DNA of 64,000 nt from Leptodactylus fallax (taxonomy: Eukaryota; Chordata; Amphibia; Anura; Leptodactylidae). Under the pieces are notes generated by a model. The model was not told the DNA's origin, searched no databases, and saw nothing but the letters and a program-made list of their open reading frames with translations. Every line of letters begins with the position of its first letter. Position 1 is the stretch's first letter. A program made the translations under genes and the position numbers. This document shows positions 37,085-49,591 of the stretch, in pieces. Location: positions 631,501-695,500 of the forward strand of contig CAMRHE010000652.1 of NCBI GenBank assembly GCA_947044405.1, given 5' to 3'.

Positions 37085-37460
37085 TAGAGATGAGCAAATC
37101 AAAGCTGACGAAGTGGAATTCGATCTGAATTTCAGAAAATATTCGATTCACATCGAATCCAGATTTCCTCACGCTTCGTGGTAACGAATCACATTTTTTC
37201 CTAATTGGGGATATGCATTTTAAACTAAGGACACGTTGGAATAGCCTTTAGAAAGACTATTCTACTCCTACCTTTGCCATTGCATCACGCCCCCTGCGAT
37301 GTCCTGGTTCTCCTAGCTCATGTAGGAAAAGAATAAAGATGGCCACCGAGCATGCGCAGAGCTGACAGTGCATGTTCGGTGGCCATCTTTATTCTATTCC
37401 TACACGAGTGGCTCTATGTAACTGTTGTTATAAAGTATATTTACCAGCCATTACTACTAC
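37085..37460. mobile_element. Foldback MITE with 25-bp hairpin core
   Basis: AGAGATGAGCAAATCAAAGC near 37086 is a frequent amphibian repeat opening (inference). The core is a hairpin, 37331-37355 with 37370-37394, matching at 24 of 25 bases and including AAGATGGCCACC, a YY1-like motif. The segment 37205-37285 resembles part of the TTAA element near 60350-60400, reversed. Confidence 0.55.
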
Positions 37461-37920
37461 TAGGCTCACCTTCCAGGAATCTTACTCTTCTCTACTGCTT
37501 TACTTCACACACAGTTCTAGGTTTTCTTTTTTGTAATCTATTTTTTTTTTTTTTTCATTTTCAGTACAAAACCTGTTTTTTCACACACTTAATAATGCTC
37601 GGGGTCAGTGACGTACAATGCAGTAAAGCGGTAGGCTATATTACCAAGGTAGTCCTAGGAGGAACGTTCAACATCTTCGAGGGGTTTGACTGGTTATGTG
37701 GCCAGTAGGGTATCCAGACCAGCCAGCAACAAGTCCACGCTGTAAAATGGGACTATGGAAAAGCCCATTAGAAAGTCCATTTCTAAAATCACTCAGAGGA
37801 CACCCAAGCCAACCATATATCATAAGGTCATACAGAATATCTACAATATGTGGTATAATAACCAGGGACAAACATGGGATGTACAATGGCGTATGACTTC
37901 CCTTCATCTGATCTACATTC
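37461..37920. other. No gene recognised
   Basis: A 118-codon open frame on the plus strand (37352-37708) overlaps the foldback repeat and has no domain signature. The poly-T run near 37541-37555 may mark an old retroposon tail on the minus strand. Confidence 0.4.
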
Positions 37921-38437
37921 TGTTAGGTAGTTGGTCCAGACGGGCAGGGGTTAAATCTTGTCTGTCTTTGCATTCTGCCTTGGGGAGGGGTTTTTCCCTG
38001 TGCCTCTGCCACACCCTCTGTGGTGCTATATAAACTGGGGCTTCACTATTGCACACTGCTGGTTATACTTGTGTGTTCAGCCATACCTGTGTTGTTTGGC
38101 CAGGTTCTCAGGTGTTGTATCTGGATTCTGGGATTTAGCTGTTGGGTGGTTTGTGCAGGGGACTGCTTGTTTATTATATGTTTAATTTCAGGGTCAGCTC
38201 ACAGGGATTCTAGTTAGGTTCCTGTGAGGTGTCCTCTTTTCAGAGGAAAACTCTGGCGTTAGGCAGGATTAGTCAGGGCGGATCGCAGGGCGATTTCTAT
38301 TATTATTTTCTCCTGCCAACTCTGTTTTACTTTCTCAGTTATTTTATCTGCCCTTTATTTGTTTTGTATTTCTTTAATAAACCCGTTTATTATGCATGCT
38401 AGTTTATGTTTCATTTGGCTCGGGGTCGAACATAACA
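37921..38437 (+). mobile_element. Solo LTR with TATA box and polyadenylation signal
   Basis: Begins TGTTAGGTAGTTGGTC and ends GTCGAACATAACA. It is flanked by CATTC on both sides (37916-37920, 38438-38442). TATATAAA at 38027-38034 and AATAAA at 38376-38381 are in the order expected of U3-R-U5 on the plus strand. Confidence 0.9.
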
Positions 38438-38539
38438 CATTCATCGCCCTCCAAAAACCCACCAGCGAGGAAAGTAAGAAATGAAGAGACAGAATAGGAG
38501 CTTATACACAAAAAGTGTCCCTGACAATGGAGGCCAATC

Positions 38540-38720
38540 AGGATATGAGATACGGCAGGACATGGAGGTATACAGGCTCTGTATGGTATCCTGCAGTACA
38601 TTTACCACAGGTGTTACAGCTGGGCCTGTAGTCTGGATACAAGATGAGATACGGCAGGACATGGAGGTATACAGGTTCTGTATGGTATCCTGCAGTACAT
38701 TTACCACATATCGTCTGCTT
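38540..38720. repeat. Two tandem copies of a ~98-bp segment
   Basis: GAGATACGGCAGGACATGGA begins both copies (near 38547 and 38645) and both run to GCAGTACATTTACCACA. Confidence 0.85.
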
Positions 38721-39411
38721 ATTATTTATAAGGACTACTGGACCATTTTAGGTGCCTAAAATGCATACATTTATTGGTGGATGACCTACAAGGGAACACG
38801 ATTTGTGAGCCCATCTTTAGAAATATGAATTTTCTATGTTATTGCTGTGTATATATACAGTATATATATTTTATTCTTTATTAGAATGCCATCATTTGGT
38901 AATCCGAGGCTGCACATTAAGTTGGAAAAAAATCCAGAGCAGATCCGACAGTGCCGGTAACAAACCTCTCTGCATATTGACAAGGTTGATGAGATGATAC
39001 AGGAAGTGCTTAATGGAAAGTCCATGATAAATATGGAATTTTCTCCATCCATATTGCATCTGATGCTTATACATATAATGAAGTCTGGAGAATTCTTTGA
39101 CCTGATTCTGTGCCAACAATTTTTCCCAAAGAATTACGTGTAACGGACAGAAAGTCACTTTTCAGCAAAAGTTCAGCAGTCTGTAAATTGTGGCTCAGAC
39201 CCTCTACATCAGTAGGTTACATGTTGGTTCCGTGTGTAACAGCTAACACCAGCACCACAAATACTCTCTTACTGCATGTCCACACGTAGGTCACCAACAC
39301 ATCATCATCATCATTGCTGTACTAGGACTTTGTAGCAGGTGAGATGTCTGCAGACCCATCATCTTCCTACCACCAGCCATTCCAAAGCTCTTCTCCGGCT
39401 CGTACATTGTA
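38721..39411. other. No gene recognised
   Basis: Short open frames on both strands without domain signatures. Confidence 0.4.
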
Positions 39412-39660
39412 ATGACAATAAAGTATCACCTATATATATTCTATCGCGCCAGTGTCACCTATATATATATTCTGTCCTACCAGTGTCACCTATATATATT
39501 CTGTCCTGTCAGTGTCACCTATATATATTCTGTTCTGTCAGTGTTGGGTACGTTAAGCTACAACTCCCAGCATGCTCCGTTCACTTCTATAGGAGTTCCA
39601 ATAACACAACAAGTAGGATGCTGGGACTTGTAGTTCCACAACAGCTGGAGTGCAGAAGGT
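39412..39660. repeat. ~29-bp minisatellite and inverted repeat
   Basis: Five copies of TCACCTATATATATTCTGTC + CTGCCAGTG-like units at 39425-39545. An imperfect hairpin follows (ACAACTCCCAGCATGC with GATGCTGGGACTTGTAG) and an end phrase GAAGGTTGCCTACCCCG like hAT termini. Confidence 0.7.
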
Positions 39661-40463
39661 TGCCTACCCCGCCATAAATAGTAAAAACACCATATGCCAA
39701 AAATAGAAATAATACAACAATGTATATAAAGAAGTGTTCAGACAATAGCCTGGAACAACAAATTGTCTCAAACCGGAGAGAAAAATTTTGAAGAAAAACA
39801 TTTTCAACCATAAAAAAGACTAATATTAAATTAGAAATTTAGATCAGTTGGACGTAGACCAGTGGAATAAGCAGAGACCAGTGACACCCCGTGTATCGTT
39901 CGCTTGGGTCAGGGGACGGATCTTGTATCTGATATACTGCACATGAAGGGTTGGGAACCCTGTGACCTCGGCCCAGCAATCTGTAAGTGAGACTTGTGTA
40001 TGTGCAATAAGCTGGGAGTCTAATATGTCTGGGAAATAGAAATTAAAAATTTAAAATTTTTATATGTAATTAAAAAAATTTTTTTTAAAAATTGGGCACC
40101 ATGAAAATATTTATATATGTGCATGATGTCATGTAGGTGCAATAGCTGACGGGGTTATTGCTGGCCCTAGAGTGACTGACATTGTCTGCAGCGTCATCCT
40201 CAGAGGTATCTGCTGCTTCAGGAAACACATCTAAAGGTTATTATATTGCATGTGTGACAATGACTTTACTGGACTGGAAATATGCAAAATATCTATTTAT
40301 AAAAGGAAATTACTTCATATGACACCTGAAACTCCGACTCCAAGCACAATTCATCTGATTCTTCACCAATTATATTTTCTTGAAGATGTGACTGTAATGA
40401 GAAAATAGAATAATCTTGGTAGATATTACAAATCTAAACTTGTATAAGTATAGTATATAGTTA
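39661..40463. other. AT-rich, no gene recognised
   Basis: No domain-bearing frame or element ends seen. Confidence 0.4.
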
Positions 40464-40905
40464 CATGAGCCACAGTGACCTGGAAACCAACCTGTGCAGC
40501 GATAAGACCAGTACAATCAGGGATGTACAAGCCACGGTGACCTGAGCACCAGCCTGTGCAGGGATAAGACCAGTACGATCAGGCATGTACAACCAACAGT
40601 GACCTGAGCACCAGCCTGTGCAGGGATAAGACCAGTACGATCAGGCATGTACAAGCCATAGTGACCTGAGAACCAGCCTGTGCAGGGATAAGACCAGTAC
40701 GATCAGGAATGTACAAGCCATAGTGACCTGAGCACCAGCCTATGCAGTGATAAGACCAGTACGATCAGGGATGTACAAGCCACAGTGACCTGAGCACCAG
40801 CCTGTGCAGTGATAAGACCAGTACGATCAGGGATGTACAAGCCATAGTGACCTGAGTACCAGCTTGTGCAGTGATAAGACCAGTACGATCAGGGATGTTG
40901 TTAAA
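40464..40905. repeat. 62-bp minisatellite, about seven copies
   Basis: Unit GATGTACAAGCCACGGTGAC + CTGAGCACCAGCCTGTGCAG + GGATAAGACCAGTACGATCA + GG, with the period confirmed by ATGTAC at 40523 and 40585. Confidence 0.95.
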
Positions 40906-41389
40906 TATTATTAGATTGCAATATTCATGACCCGTAAGCAGGGTCGGACTGGCACACCGGGGAACCGGTTAATAACCCAGGTGGGCCCCCACTATTAGTC
41001 CTCATTTTGCCAATGCAGATGTATTGGTCAGGGGCCTGATCGGGAAGGTCAGGGGACGGGGAAAGGTCAGGGGCAAAATGAGAACTAATAACATACCTCC
41101 CAACCATCCCAGATTCGGCAGGACAGGACCCAGACGGTCCCGGTCGTCGGGAGGTATGGCCCAAATTCAACTCATCGGCCTCCAGAGAGGACACCGATGA
41201 GTTGAATACAGCGATGAAGCAGGAGTGGACAGTCTCTGCTTCATCACTGTACTCCTGTGCACCGGTCCTCTAGGCGCGATGTGATGACGTCAGTCATATC
41301 ATGCCTGTAGCTCCCTCAACAGTCCGGAGAGGCGGACCTCAGACAGAGCAGCAGGGGAGCAAGGAGAGGTAAGTATCTGTGTTTTATTA

Positions 41390-41600
41390 TGTTTGACTGT
41401 GGGGGCAAATGGAGGGGGAACATTAAACTGGGGGCAAATGAAAAGGGGACATTAAATTGGTGGCAGATGAAAGGAGCATTAAATTGGGGGCAGATGAAGG
41501 GGGGCATTAAACTGGGGAGAGATGGAGGGGGCAGATAGAGCATGACATTAAACTGGGGGCAAGTTGTTAGGGGACATTAAACTGGGGGCAGAAGTCAGGG
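41390..41600. repeat. ~33-bp minisatellite (GGGGGCAAATGAAAGGGGAC...ATTAAACT)
   Basis: About six imperfect copies of GGACATTAAACTGGGGGCA plus a variable GAT/AAT-GGAGGG stretch. Confidence 0.8.
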
Positions 41601-41783
41601 AGGAGACAGTGAAACGTGAAACATAAAAGAAAAACCCCAAAAACATACCTTTCCCCAGTGACTTCCACCACTGACCGGTCCAGCGCAAATGGCAGCTTTG
41701 CCGGTGGAAGCCCCTTTGCCACATATAACTGCTGAGGCCAATCAGTGACCACAGGAAAGGAACTGATGATGTCACTTACATAC

Positions 41784-42443
41784 TGTAAGGGAATTGCCAG
41801 TTGAGCAATTCTCCAGTGCTGCAGCAAAAACCTGAGGAAGGGAATACAGAGACAGTGAGCCCTAAAGTTGACCCAGACCCTGTCCCTACCTACTTGTCTC
41901 ACTGTCCTAATGACAGGAACAACTTGGAGCCAGTCCCTACTCTGAATAAGTGACAACACAGAACGCAGACAGGATGCACAAACAACAAAGGGAGGTCAGC
42001 TAGCCAAGGGGTCGGTAACAATCGAGCAATGCAGTACAGAATCAAAATCCAAGAGAATAGTCAAAGGAAAGCCAGTGGTCAGAAAATCAGAAGAGCAGGT
42101 AACAAGGAACAAGGAATATAGCCAGTAAGTGAAATGCAATAGCAGGCACCAATGGGAAAGTGAGCAAACAATAAATAGGGAAAAAGAACCCACCCCAGAC
42201 TTGATAGGAGGACAGGCTGTGAATCACAAAGACAGGACTAAAGTTAACTCTTAGTGGAGCAGGGGGAAAGCAAGGTGAAGGAGAAGGGTGTGGTGGAAAA
42301 TCAATTAAGGAGGTGAGGGAATAGGACAGTGTTCAGACAATACAAGAAAAACCCAAGGAAAGAATTACAACCGGGCACGCCTCCTGCGCCGCAGCGTGTG
42401 CCCGGAGGACGGCGCCAAAGCCCGGACAGGCAAGGACGTTACA
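41784..42443. mobile_element. Solo LTR splitting a MITE
   Basis: Begins TGTAAGGGAATTGCC and ends GGCAAGGACGTTACA, flanked by CATAC on both sides (41779-41783, 42444-42448). The bases just outside (41600-41775 and 42450-42600) are inverted copies of each other, so it landed in the centre of an inverted-repeat MITE. Orientation was not settled. Confidence 0.8.
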
Positions 42444-42620
42444 CATACGTCACCAGTTCCTTTCTTGTGGCCGTTGATTCGCCTCAGCAGTCAGGTGCAG
42501 CGCAGAACTTCTGCCGGCAAAGGAACAGCACATGCTGGATCGGACAGTGGTGGCAGACACTGGTGTCAGGTGAGTATGAGTTTTTTTTTTTTAAATGTTT
42601 CACCCTCCTTCCTTTCACCT

Positions 42621-42970
42621 TTAAAGAGGTTGTCCAGGCTAAACATAAATTTCTAATTAGGCCAGGGGAGGTGAAAAAAAAAAAACCATACTCACCTGTC
42701 CATGGTGCTCTGTTGTCCTCCCTGGGTGGTCCAGTCGTACAGCTCGGCTGCTTTCTTGCTGTGGAATTTTTCGCCGGCTTTGACGTTCCCTCAGCGGTCA
42801 CATGCGGCGAGTACAACAATAGAGCAGCAGGACCGGACCGCGCAAGGAGGCACCGGAGCATTGGGGACAGGTGAATATGTTTTTTTTTGTTTTGGTTTTT
42901 TTTTTACACCACCCCTGGCCAATTTAAAAAATAATATTTGAGTCCATTTTTGCCTGGACAACCCCTTTAA
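42621..42970. mobile_element. TTAA-flanked MITE, copy 1
   Basis: TTAAAGAGGTTGTCCAGGC and its inverted partner GCCTGGACAACCCCTTTAA bound the element at TTAA (42621-42624, 42967-42970). Both arms have poly-A/T next to CTCACCTGTCC / GGACAGGTGA. TTAA targets suggest piggyBac-type mobilisation. Relatives at 44258-44608 and 62481-62730. Confidence 0.85.
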
Positions 42971-44257
42971 GGGGATATGCAGGAGTATTATTATTATTAG
43001 GGGGAACACAAGGGGCATTATTAATTGATGGGCACTCTTAAATTAAAGGTTTAAACTTTTAATGCAGACAGCAGGGGAGGGTTAAAATGAATCTTCCCCT
43101 CCTTATCGGCGCTGGGTTGGCTGTCACCTTGTATGTATACAGGGCAGCTGCAGCAGTGATGTCAACAAGACCATGGGCAGCCAAACACTGTATACTGCTG
43201 TACTGCTGAGCACAGGGATTGGCTGTAGCCGTCCTGTTAACTCGACATCACTGCTGCAGCCACTCTGTGTACAGAGCAGTGAAGGTGACAGGCGGCCCAG
43301 CACAGGAACAGAGGGGAGGATACAGGTAACTGCTAGCGTATTTTCATTTTATAACTCTCCCCTGCTGCAGACATTAAAATGTCTGATCCTGGACAACCTC
43401 TAAGGCAGCATACAGTCAGTATTATTAACTGAAGGGGCACACGCATTCATTTATAGGGGATTTATATATTATATATGTTATAATTGGGGTAGCAGCAGGA
43501 TGGGTGTGCAGGTGAGGACAATGTGGGTCGGTGCCTGGAAAAGTGAGGAGCCAAAGATGTCTGTGCTGCAAACTTTACAGAGACAAGTCACAGCTGGAAG
43601 AAGTGGTCATAGCGGTCCAAAGGGAAGAGACAGGAAATGTGAAGGATTAGTCAGAGACGTCACCTGTAAGTCACTACAAGTAACTGCCCTGTATTCACCT
43701 AATTGGTCTGCAGAGCCCTGTGTAGAGCTGGTATAAACTACTACTACTATTGTACTATACTACTACTGTATAGTGATATTATTGGTATAACTTGGGTTGG
43801 GGGCCCACTTGGACATGTTTGTGCCCCCTCTTCCCAACCCCTAGCTACGCCTCTGGTTGGAACCAATCCAGTTGCAGCTTGTTGCTGCAAGCGTCACTGA
43901 CGTACTGACGCTGTACGTGGCAGCGGGTTTCTGCAAAGGAGCCCAGATCAGCCCCCAAATCTTTGAATTTCACTAACCACTCTGATAACTAGAACCCCAG
44001 CAGCTCCAGATGCTCTGGGTCTGTTGAGAGTTGGGTCTGAGCATAGGCCATAAAAAAAGATTAACCCTGGACAACCCCTTTAATATGCCCCACACAGTTT
44101 ACTGTCCCTCGCACAGGATGTTAGCCCCCATCACTGTTCCCACACAATATAATGGCCCCAGCACTGTTCCCCATACAGTATGGGGGACCAGTGAAGAGGT
44201 CACTGTATGGGGGGACCAGTGAAGTAGCCATAGAAAAAAATTGGCCAAGACAACCCC
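42971..44257. other. No gene recognised; inside the 4-kb hAT-like element
   Basis: Includes CCCTAGCTACGCCTCTGG near 43840-43858, the end motif of a hAT-like family, and CCTGGACAACCCCTTTAA near 44067-44085, a lone end of the TTAA family. Open frames lack domains. Confidence 0.45.
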
Positions 44258-44608
44258 TTGAAAGAGGTTGTCCATAAATTGGAGTGACCACTGTGGTGGC
44301 CACCTGGGAGGTGAAAAAATATATATATTTTTTTTTAAAGAAAGTATACTCACCTGTCCCCAGCACCCCGTTGTCCCCTGCCTGTGTCTGTTCGGTCTCA
44401 TGGTGGCCCCTCATTTCTGGAAATCCTGTACTAATTGGTCTTAGCGATCACATGAGGTGCAGGACTCCCAGCAAGTAGACTGAGTCTGAATGGACACTGG
44501 CAGCGGACAATGGAGCACCAGAGACAGGTGAGTATGATTTTTTATTTATTTATTTTATACCTCCCGCCAGCCACATGGGTTGCTCCAATTCCTGGACAAC
44601 CTTTTTAA
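44258..44608. mobile_element. TTAA-flanked MITE, copy 2 (one flank mutated)
   Basis: Left flank TTGA (44258-44261), right flank TTAA (44605-44608). Ends AAAGAGGTTGTCC and CTGGACAACCTTTTTAA are inverted. Interior arms match the copy at 42621-42970. Confidence 0.75.
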
Positions 44609-44954
44609 ATGATTTATCCATCTTTCTTATATTGATGGCTTGTCCTTAGGATAGGCCATCAATATTACATCTGCGATGATACAACAGCCAGGACCTCTGC
44701 AGATCAGCTTTTCCAGGACAGTGCGGCTACAGGTAATGGTAACAATTCTAGGAGCCACAATGTTCACTTGCCATACAGAGTGTAGCAGTGGGTTTAGGTA
44801 GTGCAGTGGTGCACATCGTATGGCGGGTGAGCAACATGGCTCCGAACATGTTTCGGTACCGTTGATCTGCAGGGGTCCTAATGGTGGGCCCCTAGAAACA
44901 ATTCCACTGGTGGGCTCTAGACATCTCAGTCCGACACTGCCTGCTAGGGTTAGT

Positions 44955-45396
44955 TGTAGTCTGCTGACAACACTCTTGGTACATGGGTGTGGTTAGGGTA
45001 CACTATTTTAGTGTTGTCCAAATACAGTTGTAAAGTGTTAGAGAATGCTGGGGAACACCCCCTCTCATGAATATCAATGATTGACAGAAATACATGGCAG
45101 GCTCTTTCCTTCTTCCTCTGACACCTGGAGAATACCAACACATGGATGAATAAACATGAACCAAGATGTCTGCAAGAGAACCAGCTTGAAGGAACCTAAC
45201 GCTGAACTTCTCCATGATGCAAGCTAATAAGACATTGACTGATATTTCTGTTACTCTGGAAGTTTTCCCTGTATCTATTTTTCCATGAAGACTCTAATAA
45301 ATTTCCATGTTTTTATAAGAAGCCGAGTCCTCCAATCATGTTACCTTATGGGTCAACACGTGAGTAAGAGTTCACTCAAGTATACTGTATTTTACA
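44955..45396 (+). mobile_element. Candidate retroviral 5' LTR
   Basis: Begins TGTAGTCTGCTGAC and ends GTATTTTACA (TGTA...TACA). AATAAA lies at 45296-45301, about 100 bases before the end. Two bases later TGGCGAGTCGGCCCAGTC (45399-45416) is placed like a primer-binding site; it agrees at about 12 of 18 positions with the complement of a tRNA-Arg 3' end recalled from memory, so the tRNA is uncertain. No matching 3' LTR was found in the window. Confidence 0.45.
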
Positions 45397-45758
45397 ATTG
45401 GCGAGTCGGCCCAGTCAAATTTTTTCCTGTTTTTTCTCATTCCTTCTGCTTGCAAGAGGAGAACGAGAAAGGATTTTGCATGTTTTATAAAGTGCAAGCA
45501 TCAGGAACTTTCGAAAATTACCTAAGTGAATGAAACTCGCTTACAGCTGAAAGTTGCACGTGTTACACATGGAAGCCTGTGTGAGGAAAGCCTGTGAGGA
45601 ACAGAAGAATTTTTGCTCAGATAGTACATCAAATATTGAAGGAGGACTACAGATGCCAGACGTACTGAGACGTGCTGATAAGAGGAACCAACTGTTCCAA
45701 GGAGAAACTACAAGGTGACAGTTCTCTACGGTTATAAGTAAAAATTTGACATTTAATT

Positions 45759-48000
45759 ATGGAAATTTTACAGTCGTTGTCTAAAAAGTGTAACTTAGAG
45801 TTTAAGTTTGTGCCTAGTGAAAGGTTACAGAATATATGGCAGGATTTGTATACACAATGTGCACAGGTAAATTCTATCATTGAATATAAATCTTTTTGTG
45901 TTACAAAAGAGAAAGAGAAGTTAAGGAATATTATTCATATGATTAATATATTCCATAAAGGTATATCAGAAAAGAAGTAACTTGAATGTAGTAATACACA
46001 GACTTCTATATCTGTAAGTCCTATTACACATGAGAATAGATCTGTTCAAACAGCCACTAAGGAAATTGCAACATGCTGATGTGAAGCGTCCCGTGGCTGT
46101 AATGACTACTCAAGATGACCATAATATAGGCACAGACACAGATACACACGTGGACAAATTGTTGATACCCCTCATGTAATGAAAGAAAAACCCACAATGG
46201 TCACAGAAATAACTTGAATCTGACAGAAGTAATTTGCTAAACTACATGTTGACAAGCCACAAAGCTTCTGGGAGAATGTCCTATGGCCAGATGAGACAAA
46301 AATCGAAATTTTTGGCAAGGCACATCAGCTCTATGTTCACAGATGGAAAAATGAAGCCTATCTTGAAAAGAACACTGTCCCTACTGTGAAACACGGAGGA
46401 GGTCTGTTATGTTCTGGGGCGGCTGCTTTGCTGCATCTGGCACAGGGTTGTCTTGAATCTGTGCAGTGTACAATGAAATCTCAAGACTATCAAGGGATTC
46501 TAGAGAGAAATGTGCTGCCCAGTGTCAGAAAGCTTGGTCTCAGTCGCAGGTCATGGGTCTTGCAACAGGATAATGACCCAAAACACACAGCTAAAAACAC
46601 CCAAGAATGGCTAAGAGGAAAACATTGGACTATTCTGAAGTGGCCTTCTATGTGCCCTGACCTAAATCCTATTGAGCATGTTTGGAAGGAGCTGAAACAT
46701 GCCGTCTGGAAAAAAGGCACCCTTCAAACCCGAGACAACTAGAGCAGTTTGCTCATGAGGAGTGGCCAAAATACCTGCTGAGAGGTGCAGAAGTCTCATT
46801 GACAGTTACAGGAATCGTTTGATTGCAGTGATTGCCTCAAAATTTCCCCATTGTGGGACTATTAAAGGACTATTATTATTAAAAGGTTGTGCAAAAAAAT
46901 ATTAAGTTAAGGGAACCATCATTTCTGTCCAGGCCTGTTTCATGAGTTTTCTTTTTAAAAAATTCTGTTGAAGCCTGGTTGGAAAGCAATGTCTGACTTT
47001 CATTTGTTCATTTTCATAGAATTTTTATATATTATTACTTTTGTCAGATTCAAGTTATTTCTGTGACCATTGTGGGTTTTTCTTTCATTAAACGAGGGAG
47101 GGGGCCAACAATTTTGTCCAAGTGTATGTCAGTATATGATAAGGAATTACAAATGAAAGAAACAAAGCTAAAATTATCGTTTCAGAAACATTTGACCCAT
47201 CTGAGTAAGGACATTCCCACATATGATGTAAATATCCATGTGTGTACAAACTCATTACAACATTTTGAAAGTTATGCAGATAAGTTTGATTTATCTACTG
47301 AACAGAAAAAACTCTTGTTTATATTCTGGCTTCCTGCAAACTTTACGTGATTTCTATCAGCAAAGATGTCTTATGACAATGAGTCAAATGAATGGTTACA
47401 GGACAGTGATGTAGACAGATTAAAGAAATGAATCTGGTGCATAAGAGGTGACAGCATGCCAACATCTGAAATTCTGAATGAAATAAAAACTGGCAGAAAT
47501 GAGTGCACATATACATTTATGTCTAGATTTGAGAGGACATATAAAGCTGTTATTAAAAATGTGAGCTCTGCATCTATGGTAAGAACTTTTGTAAAGAAAT
47601 TCAGATTTCTGGATTTGGTCACTCTGGCTATTGCCATCAGATAAAAAGTCTTTATTTGAAGCTGCTAGTTTACTGGATATGGCCAGAAGACATCAGAGAC
47701 AGATGGCAAATGCAGCCCAAATAGGGCCAACTCAAAGAATAAAGTCACCTAAAAGAAATCTGTCAAATCAGATTAAAGGTGTCACCTATCTATAGAAAGA
47801 AAAGTGACAAAATCTATGAGAAACGTAGGAAATTACACTTTCTATATAAGCCATATGTTATGCAAGAAGTTCCATTCATCAATCTTCCATTATCAGTTGT
47901 AAATAAGCAAAGGTCAAGCTCTCAGCCATCCAAAGCTATTGATAGAGTCAGTCACATAGAAAAGAATGTACAAAATAAATCTTCACAGTAATCCATCTAT
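45759..48000 (+). pseudogene. Degenerate gag-like region of a possible endogenous retrovirus
   Basis: Four short frames in the same direction follow the candidate LTR: 45759-45980, 47063-47350 (its first part lies in Tc1-B), 47456-47644 and 47779-47991. They are rich in K, E and helical stretches (for example SKKCNLEFKFVPSERLQNIW and TYTFMSRFERTYKAVIKN). The position suggests gag, but no zinc knuckle, protease or polymerase was seen, and the family is not identified. Tc1-B copy 2 (46145-47124) interrupts it. Old and broken. Confidence 0.35.
46145..47124 (+). mobile_element. Internally deleted Tc1 element (Tc1-B), copy 2
   Basis: TA flanks at 46143-46144 and 47125-47126, ends CACACGTGGACAAATTG and CAATTTTGTCCAAGTG. 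It encodes the same catalytic half of transposase, with TDETK changed to PDETK on the plus strand, a frameshift near 46400-46440, and an intact block [14 protein letters not shown] ... NPIEHVW in 46386-46742. A 38-base insert with ATTATTATT lies near 46850-46880. Confidence 0.85.
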
Positions 48001-48264
48001 GAAATCTGATCTGCCCTTTCTTATTAGGAAAAAGTCACAGAGCTTGGAATATCTTAATGACAGATCATTACTCAAACTAATGGTGGATGTTATTGACAGG
48101 AAGGTCATGGGTCGAGCTTAAAAATATCTCTATATTAATGACTGTCTATTGGTATCATTTATTATTTGGGTTATGTAAAGATAAATCCCTTTCATATGAG
48201 GAGAAATTCAGATAGTTATGTGATGATGTTTATACAATAGTCCTGATCATGATATTGTGAATAA

Positions 48265-48267
<3 letters not shown>

Positions 48268-48318
<51 letters not shown>
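48268..48318. repeat. (TA)n microsatellite
   Basis: About 25 TA repeats immediately before the Tc1-A left end. Confidence 0.95.
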
Positions 48319-48320
<2 letters not shown>

Positions 48321-48329
48321 TATTATATA

Positions 48330-48662
48330 CAGTACAGACCAAAAGTTTGGACACGCTTTCTCATTCCAAGAGTTTTCTGTATTTTTATGACTATAAAAAT
48401 TGTAGATTCACACTGAAGGCATCAAAACTATGAATTAACACATGTGGAATTATCTACTTAACCAAAAAGTGTGAAACAACTGAAAATATGTCTTATATTC
48501 TAGGTTCTTCAAAGTAGCCACCTTTTGCTTTGATTACTGCTTTGCACACTCTTGGCATTCTCTTGATGAGCTTCAAGAGGTAGTCACCTGAAATGGTTTT
48601 CACTTCACAGGTGTGCCCTGTCAGGTTTAATAAGTGGGATTTCTTGCCTTATAAATGGGGTT
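48330..48662 (+). mobile_element. Tc1-A element, 5' end only, fused to Tc1-B
   Basis: Begins CAGTACAGACCAAAAGTTTG after TA (48328-48329), the inverse of the right end at 1-361. The long terminal repeat includes the complement of the transposase C-terminus. It stops at AAATGGGGTTGG, where Tc1-B copy 3 begins with its outermost bases missing, so the junction is a deletion or recombination point. Confidence 0.85.

Positions 48663-49591
<929 letters not shown>

Larger units (their letters stand above)
40939..44939. mobile_element. hAT-like element, 4 kb, with several nested insertions
   Basis: Left CAGGGTCGGACTGG and right (complement) CAGTGTCGGACTGAG are inverted ends. The flanking 8-mers CCCGTAAG and CCTGCTAG agree at only five positions, so the target duplication is unproven. 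It holds a minisatellite (41390-41600), a solo LTR (41784-42443), and two TTAA-flanked MITEs (42621-42970, 44258-44608). No transposase was seen. Confidence 0.5.

Noticed and set aside
40931..44947. 8-bp target duplication for the 4-kb hAT-like element
   Set aside because: CCCGTAAG and CCTGCTAG agree at only five of eight positions, which is too weak.
45399..45416. Naming the primer tRNA as tRNA-Arg
   Set aside because: Only about 12 of 18 bases agree with a sequence recalled from memory.
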